Below, in pieces: positions 36,491 to 47,281 of a stretch of 64,000 nucleotides of DNA. Source of the stretch: Symbiotaphrina buchneri (Eukaryota; Ascomycota; Symbiotaphrinales; Symbiotaphrinaceae). The position numbers and the translations under genes are program-made. The notes under the pieces are model-generated. The model was not told the DNA's origin and ran no database searches. It saw only the letters and a list, made by a program, of their open reading frames with translations. Each line of letters begins with the position of its first letter. The first letter of the stretch is position 1. The stretch is taken from contig BCIG01000020.1 of the NCBI GenBank assembly GCA_001599915.1, positions 62,001-126,000 of the forward strand, written 5' to 3'.

Positions 36491-38884
36491 TCACATACCC
36501 CAAATCTCGGCCCATTTCTTCTCGGTCATTTCTCCCGTGAGCGAAAATTCTCCGAACCGCGGCGGGTGCTGCTCATTGGGCTCAGGCAAGCAGACCCACT
36601 GCTTGATGACCGTTGGTACTTCTTCCCGAACGTGACTGATACACAAAAGAGCCTGTTCCGGTCCAAGACCATGTATTCTGGCCTTTCCTTGCCTGCTCAA
36701 TGGACTTGGTCTGAGTTGCTTCTTTAACCACAACCGCGGATGCATGTAGTTCCGCTGGTAGTCAAGAATCTGTGTCTCACCATACTCCAGGAAAGCCATG
36801 CATTTATCACGAAGTTCAGCATCCATGCCACTGAAAGCCTCATCTAAAATGATCAATTCCGGTTTTTTCGCAATAGCCCGCAGGAAGAGAGCTGTCCGTT
36901 GCGCAGCAAACGGCAATTCCCCAAAGAGGACGGTGTCCGCCCAATCGAGCTCTTCGGACCAGTACGAATCATCTGCCATCTCAGTTTGGGTATATTGATT
37001 TGAGCCCTGAGCACCTTGCTCCGCACCGATGTGCCTCGCAACACGGCCAGAGTGCGGATTCAGCTCTGGTTCGAACCAGCGCAATATGGCGTCTACATCC
37101 TTATCGTTTTGAACATCCAGCTTGGGTTTCCCAAGGAATGTCTCGGCCCAGGCACTCTCAATGGTACGTCGAACGCTCAATGTCCGTGGAAAAAATGCAT
37201 GGACCTCCGGTGAGGAGTGGCCTATACGTGCTTGAATGTCAAATATGGAGATTCCTGGTTGCCCGGGCTGCGGTAACCTTGAACGACCAAAAATTTTGAT
37301 AGGCAGAGAGTAGGTTTGAGGATGATCTGAACAGATCAGAGACAGAATGGTAGTCTTGCCAGACCCTGAAGAAAATCTCCATTAGCCAATATCCACCAGT
37401 CATGGACTGATCCTCTTACCGTTTGGTCCGAAAATGCCCCAGCGGTCCCCGCGCCGCACCGTCATATGGAGCCCTTCCCTTTCTTCTTTGCCAACCTGCT
37501 GCTTCCAGAATCCAAGTACTTCGCGATCACCGTATTTGACTTTCACCCCGTCCATCTCCACGAGAGGTTCCCTTTCTTCCCTTTTCTTCTCTTTTCTGGG
37601 ACCCTGTTTGTTACGATTGGCAAAGGGAGTCAGACCTAACGCTGCCACCACTTCGCGGTTTCTGATCCCTTCATCATAATGCTTCTTGGCTGCGTCATAT
37701 TTTTTAAGCTCTGCTTTTGTCATGGATTGGCAATCTGATGCAAGCATTAGCGATCCGCATACTCCTGATTCATGGCATCCATTACATACTGGGATTACGT
37801 GAAGACGGCAATGCTTCTTCGTGTATACCGTCCGCCGTTAGGACCCGTCCCACGCCTTCCATCGAGATAAAGGGAAGCTTCTCAATCTCAGACGCTGATT
37901 TACCCTTCTCAGCGTCGTAAATTTGGAATCGTAGTCTAGTGAGCACGTCATCCTTGAGCCCCTGATGGGCAATGGTGAAATTGGCCCCGATGACCATCAG
38001 ATGGCTTATCCAATCCGGGATTGGATCCTGAGGTCTCAAAGAAAGTAACAACCGGGGTGCTCGTGCCTCTGCCAACCGATGCAGCAGCGGAGACAGTGTA
38101 GTCAGTGTTGGCGGATCCAGACCCACTACGTCAAAAAGTCAACATCAGCTACACGAAATGGTACGTCATTTGTCATACTGAATGGTTCGTCAAGCAGTAA
38201 AACCTCGGGTCTTCCTAACAGAGCTTTCGCTATTCGAGCCCGTCTTGTCTGCCCATTGCTAAGATTTCCGACAGGCAGATCCACCAGCTCGCCCAGCCTC
38301 AAGTCATGGATAACACTATCCAGTAGAGCATCCTGAGATGGATCATCATGAGGGTCCTCTGCCGGATTTAACTCCGTATTCCCTTTCAAGAAATCCAACA
38401 AAGAGAAGTCCGTATCCTCCCGGCGGCTTTCATAGCGTGCACTGAGGTAGGCACCCCGTGTGCCCGTACCGGCCAAGCCTCCTTGTTCTCCATCAAAGCC
38501 AATGAACTGTATTGCCCGGCTTGGAACTCTTAGTCGAGGGTCTTTAGCAGCGACTTCATCAGTTGCGAGGTATGGGTATGTCCGGGCATTAGGAGGAATG
38601 CAGTGATGCTTGCCACGGAGGATCTCCAACAAAGTGGTTTTTCCAGCGAATGAAGGGCCAAGTATTGCCCAGTGCTGCGGCTCTGGAGGATCGACCGGGA
38701 TCTCGAAGGACAAGTGGGGGAACAGAGGCGGGTTGTCTGGCGTGTGAGTCAAAGAACCCGGGGTGGTTGTTGGATGACGGCGGAAGAAGGTTGCGTTGTC
38801 GATCTTTACAATCGGCGGTTTAGAAGACGCATTATTAGCGAAGAGGGGCGTCAGCCTGAAGAGGAGAGGCCGCGATCTCCTCAT
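36491..38884 (-). CDS. Two-domain soluble ABC ATPase (YDR061W type), probably mitochondrial
   Basis: Tandem ABC ATPase without membrane helices, resembling the uncharacterised yeast YDR061W family. Exons 38884-38179, 38125-37790, 37734-37420 and 37365-36491 give 743 aa. Domain 1 has Walker A GPSFAGKTTLLE, signature LSNGQTRRARIAKALLG and Walker B VLLLDEPF; the first intron falls right after it. Domain 2 has Walker A GPNGSGKTTILS, split by the third intron, and Walker B ELIILDEAFSGMD. Its signature is degenerate, reading ELPFAAQRTALFLRAIA instead of LSGGQ. The first residues (MRRSRPLLFRLTPLFANNAS) are Arg-rich and acid-free, which suggests a mitochondrial presequence. Substrate and partner are unknown. 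Confidence 0.88.
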
Positions 38885-39146
38885 CTCCGGAACTGAGAGA
38901 AAGGGTGGTGAACATTAGGAATATCGCAATATTGAAATTTCGTTTTGCTCTATGAAGCTAGCCGTACCCCAGACTCGAAACCTCCGACCGGATGACACAT
39001 TTGTCCCTCGGCTCGGCCTTGCGTAGCGATCTTCCCCGCAATCGCCCGGTGGCACGAGGGACGGGGTCTTCGACGTTTCTTAACATCTCATCCCCCCGCA
39101 GCTTCATCGTGTGCATATCTGTGGGTATTTGGCTGCGCCCTCCATT

Positions 39147-39584
39147 ATGCTTCCATCGCTACAGCCGCATCGTCCCAAGGTAGCCAAATATTGAAGGAGT
39201 CCGTTTGGAGGGTAACGAAGCTAACATCGGCGACAGCATCCCTCAATTCGACCTTTACGTCCATTAGATCAGCAACAACAACGGGCTGAACACCAACAAC
39301 AGACCCCAGAAGGTCATCGGTCCCCCGGGTCGCAAATTGAGGCAATGCCGCCGTTCTCACCCCAAAAGACAGCGTTCTTGGCCCAGAAGCCGGCTGCGTG
39401 CCCTGGGCTGCCCACCTCATATAATCCAGCGACTAGGCATCCTGTGTTTTTCACAGATAGACTGCAAAGGCCACCATTCCCTCTTCCTGGCGGCGCAAAT
39501 GGAACTCTTAATCCAGCGGCGCATGGCTACGTGTGGAATTCCCCGCGAAAAGGCGGCGTAAGCAATACGAAGACGAAATTATGA
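39147..39584 (+). CDS. Small Pro/Gln-rich protein, function unknown (two-exon gene)
   Basis: Found by joining exons 39147-39179 and 39237-39584. The first exon is 33 nt (MLPSLQPHRPK); the 57-nt phase-0 intron has an AAG/GTAGCC donor, a GCTAAC branch site 12 nt before the acceptor, and a CGACAG acceptor. The product is 126 aa, rich in Pro, Gln and Arg: a Gln run (LDQQQQRAEHQQQ), then GSQIEAMPPFSPQKTAFLAQ and HPVFFTDRLQRPPFPLPGG. No domain, signal or membrane segment was recognised. It sits in the 0.9 kb between the divergent ABC ATPase start and the 3' end of the SNARE gene. Evidence is the clean splice signals and protein-like composition. Antisense ORFs here are weaker. It could still be non-coding. 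Confidence 0.55.
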
Positions 39585-39790
39585 TTCTGGCATACAAATA
39601 TCGACCTCCGAAGTTGATGGGACTGAGGGAGCGAAATGGCCCGAACAAATCCATTGCTATGTCAGGGTCTAGACAACCCCTGCCCGATGCCTTATCCTAA
39701 CGCCAGCAACACCTGGGGGTTTAGGATGAGGATATCAAAACATTTTTGGCCGGACAGCACCGAAAGGAAACAAATTCAACTCCCGCCTGA

Positions 39791-40703
39791 TTATTTGATA
39801 CACCTCTGCCACCCTACCAGCAACGGGTCAGTCGCATGTTCCGGGAGCCGAGCATGGTTTTGGCCTGTCACTTACCTGGAAGCCCGCATCCAAAGCCGAC
39901 AAAGAGGTAAATCAAGACGATCACCACAACAACCAGAAGGACCATCAGCTGGAGAGAGTCAGCCAAGAAAGGAACAGCTCGATGGAGGATCTGAAAATAC
40001 TTTGACGTTCTTCCACCACATCCTCCTCCTCAGATTACGACTGCGGACTCGGAACTCGTGAGCGTTGCCGCCCAGACGGTCCGTTTTGTCTACCAATAAA
40101 TCAATTCTCTCCCCCCTCTCCAATACCTGCTCAATATTGTGTGTCATGATTCCTCTAACGTTTTCGATCTCGTTCTGGGCGTTGCTTATTGCATCATCCT
40201 TGCCCTGCTCCGTAGTGCCGTACTCAATCATCAGGCTCTTGAGTTGAGAGTTGAAGGCAGCGGCGCCGTATGGAGGCAAAGCCGCGAAGTCGGTTGATTT
40301 TGGCTCATAAGCAGCGAGGAACCGTTTCTTGATCTCGAAGAGATAGCCAAACGGGATCCTCCTCCCTATATCGCTGCGAGCAACCACGAGATATGTGAGA
40401 CCGCCCGCGGAAGGGTCGGCATCCGGATGATCAGAAGGTGCATCGGCGATGTAATGCACGTAGTTTTGGTTGTGAGTGTATGTAAGCTTCTGGGGAGTCT
40501 CATGCGTAATCTTTGGCAGAATAAGTGAAGCTAAGCTGGATGTGCCAGACGAAGGTGCTGCAGTGTGTTCGGCGAGGATGGTGGTCCTGTAGGCAATGCA
40601 AGAGCTGGTGAGAGGTCAGTACTTTGAAACAGAATGACGTATGGAGGAGCGAGCGAGCATACTAAAGCAAAGGAGTCGCTGAAGAGGATGAAGAGGATGC
40701 CAT
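39791..40703 (-). CDS. VAMP7-type longin R-SNARE
   Basis: Vesicle SNARE for fusion at the vacuole/late endosome or plasma membrane. Four exons (40703-40663, 40604-40001, 39948-39876, 39813-39791) give 246 aa; the last exon is only 23 nt. The N-terminal longin domain spans about residues 1-125 (LLYSCIAYRTTILAEHTAAP, YVHYIADAPSD, FGYLFEIKKRFL). The R-SNARE motif follows (IENVRGIMTHNIEQVLERGE), with the zero-layer Arg in VLERGE. It ends with a C-terminal anchor (LMVLLVVVVIVLIYLFVGFG) and a short lumenal tail CGLPGWQRCIK. Without splicing the anchor is lost, so the third intron (GTATTT..CTCCAG) is essential to the model. Divergent from DCL1. Confidence 0.92.
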
Positions 40704-41343
40704 TTTGGATGTAGAGATAGGATCTACATGTGTTTTATTTCCGCAGTATTCGTTCTATAAGGTCCAGTTTTTGCTCCTAAGGTGAGATAGCTGTCTTCTG
40801 CTTCCCCGCTGCGCAACACGGCCGTCCGCGTCACTGACAGCTGCTGACTAAGAATCGTCCAGGGTCTTTGGTTTCAACGCGCCTCGACTTTCATTGGTCG
40901 GTGACGACCTATGAGCTAGCTCTCCGTACTTTCACCGCCGCAAGTAACAGCATACAGAATACTTCTAGAAGCGCTGAAGAGGATGCAGTAAATGCAGCAA
41001 AAAGCACCAAAAGCATGTGCGACTGTACCTAGTAACTTCCGATGCCCCATGATCGATATCGCTTCAAAATCCAGCGCAATTGGCTGTTTGCTCTTCGCCG
41101 ATTCACTCCCAAATCCTACAGCAAGTGTTTGGTTTGTTTACCCTCATTCGTCGTTTGCCTCCATCACGTTACCCCATCGGCAAACGTGCAGGTTTCCCTT
41201 ATCTCAAGCACACATTCTTGGATTGCCTGCATGATTTAAGGTGCTTTCTCATTAGTTGCGCGAGGGTTGTACCTTGGAGCAACCAATTATCATAAAGTCA
41301 ATCTTTCTTCATTGGTGCTTTGTCTCCTTTCTTACATTTCAAC
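40704..41343. other. Divergent promoter region, R-SNARE / DCL1
   Basis: 640 bases with no supported gene. Nothing beyond the two promoters is recognised. Confidence 0.5.
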
Positions 41344-44300
41344 ATGAGCCCGCCTGACATCGACGTCGCTGCTGGCCACGGCAGACCCACAAGCCTTGGT
41401 GGCGGCAATTCTCTGGACCCCTTCGGGGGAATTCTGAATGGCCGCTGCGATCCTGCTGCCGTACATACATCTTGGCCTTTACAGCCTGAAAATCTCCCAC
41501 CTTCATCTCCTGTGCTTGCTGAAGACTTGCTAAAGGAAGGTGCTGTGATGACTGTCCACTCCGATTCAACCCATATGGATGACCTGGGAAGTGCGGACCG
41601 CGGCGATGCAACTAGTGATGAAGAAGGCGAAGTTGCGCAGCCTCAGCGGAAAATATCTGAACGGCGTCGCCTACAGAATGCTAAATTTGATAGATGGTGC
41701 GTTCTGTATCAACCATTCGGCGCTCATCCAGGGGCTAAGCTTGGTGTAGGTTCTCTGAAAAAGCGGAAACGGTCATGAAGGAGCAGCATAAGAACGTCAT
41801 CGCCAATGCTCCAGAGGAGACGCTCTCCTTGAGAAACCTCGTTGCCAGGCATGAGTCCAAAGCAATAATTACGAGTCCACGAGAATACCAACTAGAACTG
41901 TTTGAAAGAGCAAAAGCCCAAGTCCGGATCCTGCCCGATCTTGCGAGAAGCCTTGCTAACAGATTCAAGAATACCGTAGCTGTGCTGGATACAGGTAAAA
42001 AGGGATATGCTTGGTCCTTTCTGTATCTGACCAGATTGCAGGGTCTGGAAAAACCCTCATAGCAGTGCTTCTGTTACGGTACATCCTGGACCAAGAGCTT
42101 GAGGACAGGGCGAACGGGAACTTGCGAAGGGTGGCATTCTTCCTGGTATGCCCTTTTCCACTTGGTGGAGGTTGCCCAAGTTTACAAACACAGGTGGATT
42201 CAGTGAACTTGGTTTTCCAACAGGCAGCTGTGCTTGAAGCCAACCTTGACTCTAGCATAGATCGTATCTGCGGCGAGATGGGCTGTGATTTGTGGTCGAA
42301 GGTGACGTGGTCCAAGCACCTGCAGAACATGGTGATAGTCTGCACGGCTGAGGTGCTGCTTCAGGTAAGCTTGCTCCTGGGTTGGAAGTTTTTTTTTGAG
42401 CCATCAAATTTCTGGGAATTCGCGGTTGTGGATATGTAGCCTAGCTGGGAAGAGTTGCAACTGACCGTTCTATAGTGTCTACAACATTCCTTCATCAGTA
42501 TCTCAGAGATCAGCATACTGATCTTCGATGAAGCACACCATGCGAAGAAAAATCACGCTTACGCAAGGTAATTGAGATTAGCAATCTTCACGTGGGATGA
42601 ATGCTAATTACTTGTTTTGACGGAAAGGATTATAAAGGACTTCTACCTCAGTGCAGGCGAAACCTCGAGAAGGCCAAGGATCTTTGGCATGACAGCTTCG
42701 CCGGTAGATGCACGGGTAGACATCGTCCAAGCAGCCCAGTAAGCTCAAGCATCATGAATCAAAATCAGAAGACATCCCCACCGATCGCTAATCCTTTTTT
42801 CCCTTTAGGGAACTTGAAACACTTTTGCATTGTAAGATTGCCACAACTTCTGACTTATCTCTTGTGCGCCGTTCTGTCAGCCGCCCGAAGGAACAGCTTC
42901 TGTACTATGACGCACCACCACCGCATTCCACTACACCCCTTTTCCAACGTCTCTACGCGACATTTGGGAATGTTGCAGCTTTCAATAAATTATTTTCGTT
43001 CGCCAAATGGGCAACGCCTCAGCTGGGACCTTGGTGCTCGGACCAAATCTGGACCTTTGCCCTGAGTGAGGAAGAAACGAGGCGGATGGAAGGGAGGCTC
43101 GAAAGAGCTTTTGTGACTCAGAAGGGGAATCTCCCGATAGGTGCATTCGATACCGACATCTCGAAACTGCGGGAAGCCAGGGAGATTGTGGAAAAACATG
43201 TGTTTTCCAAACCTTCTGCGACAATGGAAGACCTAAGTTCGAAGACACTTGGCCTTCAGATGTGCCTTACTCGGGTGTTTCAAGGTCAATCTACCGCTAA
43301 ATGCATAATATTCGTTGAAAGGCGTTACACAGCCAGGCTGCTGTCATCTTTATTCACGCAGATAGGACCTGTCCATATGCGGCCAGGTATCCTGATTGGC
43401 GCTCGCACGGCGGACGCGGGAGATGTTAAGTTGTCCTTTAGAGAACAAATGAGAGTCTTGAGCAGGTTCAGGAAAGGAGAAGTGAACTGTCTGGTGAGTC
43501 TATCCTTAAAACGATACAATTCAACTTTGCTAAACCGGGTCAACCAGTTTGCGACTTCAATCGCGGAAGAGGGGCTTGATATACCAGATTGCAACTATGT
43601 CATCAGGTGAGTGGCCACTGGAGCAGTTAGTCTCCCCTAATATTAAGTGAGACAGATTCGATCTCTATAAGACAATGATCCAATATATCCAATCGAGGGG
43701 CCGCGCGCGCCACATTGAGTCAACTGTATGTTGTATTGGTTCTCTGTTTTCTGCTTAGAATGTCTGCAAGGACACGGAGTTCGTATTATGACTCCCAATA
43801 ATGTGGCTAATATAGACGCAGTACATCCACATGATTGAGAAAGGGAACAAGGAACATGAAATGACTATGAGGGAGGTTCGATTATCAGAGGTACGTTGGT
43901 GAACCCACTCAGAGAGCGCTACCTGCTAATCTTGACTCAAGCAAACCATGCGTCGGTTTTGCGAAACCCTACCAGCGGATCGCCACCTTGACGGAAATGA
44001 CATTGACATCTCTGACCTCCTCGTCAAAGAACGCTCATTTCGGGTCTATACCGACCCAGTAACCAAGGCCAAACTAACATACGGCTCTAGTTTGCTGGTA
44101 TTGGCGAATTTTGTGAATAGCCTGGTGTGTGACAGACCTTGACCGTGTGAATGCTCTTATTAACTACATTTCTAGCCGTACGATGGTGAAACTGTTCATG
44201 ACATCGACTTCATCTTCTCAATGCAAGATGGTAAATTCGTCTGCGAGGTGATACTCCCGGCGACATCGCCTGTTCTCTCAGCCATTGGGCAGCCAGCAGC

Positions 44301-47024
44301 TCGTAAAGCAACGGCGAAGCAGTCGGCAGCATTTGAGGCGTGCTTACTGTTGAGGAGAGGCAAATACTTAGACGGCCACCTCATATCGACCTTTGAGAAG
44401 CGGTTACCCGCAATGCGCAACGCCCTTTTGGCGCTGAGCACGAAGAAAATGTCGGCTTACGATATGCGAATCAAGCCAAGCATGTGGGCTAATGGCTGGG
44501 GAACCTGTCCAAGCATGGTATACATGACAATCCTGAGGTTGGCTCAACCCGAAGCGCTGGGGCGACCTTATCAGCCTCTGGCGATTCTGACAAGGGAACC
44601 ATTACCGGACTTGCCGCAGTTCCCGCTTCACCTTGATCAAGGCATATCAGACGTATGCTGCACATCATTACGCTCCAGCTTCGGCATTTCCCAGCAGGAC
44701 CTGGACAAGCTGACTACGTTCACTCTTCGCATATTTGCCGATATTTTCAACAAAGTCTATGAACATGATATGAAGAAGATGAGCTATTGGATTGTCCCTA
44801 TCAAGCCAGCTCACAACCACGGTTTGGAAGATGCAACCCTTAGCGCTCTTCTCGACTGGGCCATCATAGACACTGTTGTCAAGCATGTAGAGCTGAAGTG
44901 GTCTCCAGGAGTTGCTCATAGCTTCTTTGAGAATCGGTTTCTCGTCGACCGATGGGATGGTGGACGACGTTTCTATTCCCTCCACGTCGAGAAGAACTTG
45001 AAGCCGTTGGATCCAGTGCCAGCTGGCACAGCTCCTGCCAAGTACAATAAGAACATTCTCGACTACAGTATCAGCCTGTGGCAGGCAGCTCGCAAGAGGG
45101 CTACCTTTCGGACGAACCAGCCTGTCATACGTGCGCATAATATTGTGCATCGTCGGAACTGGCTGGATAACATTACCGAAAACGAGAGGGCCACCCCTAC
45201 GCTTTGCTTCGTGTGCCCCGAGCCTTTGAAAATATCTGCTGTAAGTTGAACTCTTTAATTCAAACGAGGCAAGAAGCTGACAGGTTTAAGCTCCCCTGCA
45301 GTATTGCTGCCATGGGTCTAATTTTTCCCGCTATCATTAGTCGCCTGGAATCGTATTTGATTGTTCTTGAGGCGACGCGAACCCTCGAACTCAACATAAG
45401 ACCTAGTCTCGCCCTTGAAGCGTTGACCAAGGATTCGGATAACACGGATGATCCGGAAGAGGCCGTTCAGTTTGAACGAGGGATGGGAGCGAACTATGAA
45501 CGTTTAGAGTTCATAGGAGACTGCTTCCTCAAGATGGCAACTTCCATATCACTATTCTCGAAGTACGCCATCGACAATGAATTCGACTTCCACGTCAAGA
45601 GGATGTTGATGATTTGCAACATGAACCTGCTGAAGAATGCTGTGGAACTAAGATTGCCAGAGTATGTCCGTAGTAAGGGCTTCTCCAGACGCACGTGGTA
45701 TCCTGAAGGACTCAAACTCCTTCAAGGAAAGGGCTTGAACAAGACAAATACAGAACTACAAAAGCATTCCCTGGGTGACAAGAGTGTTGCCGATGTTGCA
45801 GAGGCCCTAATAGGAGCTGCATTGGTTTCAAACCGCGATACCGGGCATATTGACCCGGCGGTCCATGCTGTGACTGTCTTGGTGAAGAACCCTGACCACA
45901 ATGTCCATTCCTGGGCAGAGTACTTTCAGATGTACAAGAAACCACTGTGGTCGACCGCCCCTGCAACGGCGTCGCAACTTGAACTTTGCAAACAACTCGA
46001 GCGAGAAGATGGCTATCATTTCCGATTTCCAAAGCTAGCTCGGTCTGCGTTCTGCCATCCTTCCTATCCATTCGGATTTGAGAGGGTTCCGTGCTATCAA
46101 CGACTGGAGTTCTTAGGGGATGCCTTGCTCGATATGGCTTGCGTCAATTGGCTCTTCTACCGCTACCCGACCAAAGACCCCCAGTGGCTTACGGAACACA
46201 AGGTAATCGATATTAGACCCTCATCACGATGATCTCTAACTGTGGTGCAGATGGCAATGGTGTCGAACAAATTTCTGGGTGCACTTTGCGTCAAGCTTGG
46301 CTTCAATAGACATCTGCGAGCGAAAGACTCGATGGAGTATGCTATTACTCAGTATGTCACAGAAGTCAATGAGGCCAGAGAAGACTCGGGTTGGGCGAGA
46401 GACTATTGGACGCATGTTCACAGTCCGCCAAAGGTAAGTCTACATTGCATCGGACCTTAATTGACCAAACTGACCACCCTAGTGCTTGCCGGACATAGTC
46501 GAGGCCTACATCGGTGCTATATTTGTGGACTCGGGTTTCGACTACAAACAAGTGGAACGTTTCTTCGATCAGCATATCAGCTGGTTCTTTGAGGACATGT
46601 CGATCTATGATACTTTTGCCAACGCGCATCCTACGGTATGCGCCTCCTGGCTTTATTCCACTTCTCCCTCCAACCCTTCTGAACCAGAGCCCTGACTGAC
46701 AGCTCACAGACTTACCTCATCAACATGCTCACGCAAACGCTGAAGTGCCGCAATTTCCGGGTCCTCGCCAAGGAAGTACCTTCGATCGACGGGACGACGC
46801 AGAAGAGCATTGCTGCAGTAATGATCCACGAAGAGATCATTGCTGAAGGCGCGGCCGCCTCGACGAAGAATGCCAAAGTCAAAGCCAGCATGAAGGCTCT
46901 GGACGTCTTGGGCAAGATGGGCATCGAAGAGTTCCGGCAGAATATGAAATGCGTCTGTTCTCCAGAGGAATTAGAGGGGGCGGAGGATGAGCTGGTCACT
47001 GCCAATGTTGGGACTGCAATTTGA
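41344..47024 (+). CDS. DCL1: Dicer-like protein 1
   Basis: RNase III that cuts long dsRNA into small RNAs for quelling, antiviral defence or milRNA production. Sixteen exons: 41344-41696, 41750-41994, 42042-42145, 42194-42364, 42476-42567, 42628-42738, 42809-43493, 43548-43606, 43656-43725, 43822-43890, 43942-44124, 44176-45240, 45291-46202, 46251-46433, 46483-46635 and 46710-47024, giving 1589 aa. Order: helicase with Walker [15 protein letters not shown] and DEAHH box; helicase C; dimerisation domain ([20 protein letters not shown]); PAZ-like region; RNase IIIa ([36 protein letters not shown]); RNase IIIb ([35 protein letters not shown]); dsRBD-like end. Catalytic Glu/Asp are present in both RNase III domains. 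Three introns end in AAG. DCL1 rather than DCL2 is judged from the N-terminal [15 protein letters not shown] and [12 protein letters not shown]. Confidence 0.93.
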
Positions 47025-47281
47025 TCAAGCGAAAAACGGCATTGAGTTGCATTTGTATTACGGGGGACAGACCCTCCATAGCATATCCAATCGACACTGA
47101 GACCTAACCTAGACTGCTATCAACCTGAATTTACACGAGCATGCCACCGCATGGGTATCATATACGCGCACAGTAGTTTGTAGACAACCGCACCAACGCA
47201 AGAGCAGACAGAACCATAAATCAGAATCCCTCTTCCAGGACAGAACTTCGAATATATATTGTAACCAGTGCCATCCTGGAC

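Noticed and set aside
45241-45283. DCL1 intron ending at the nearer ACAG
   Set aside because: It breaks the frame and the AG is only 3 nt past the branch site; the AAG at 45290 keeps frame and family sequence.
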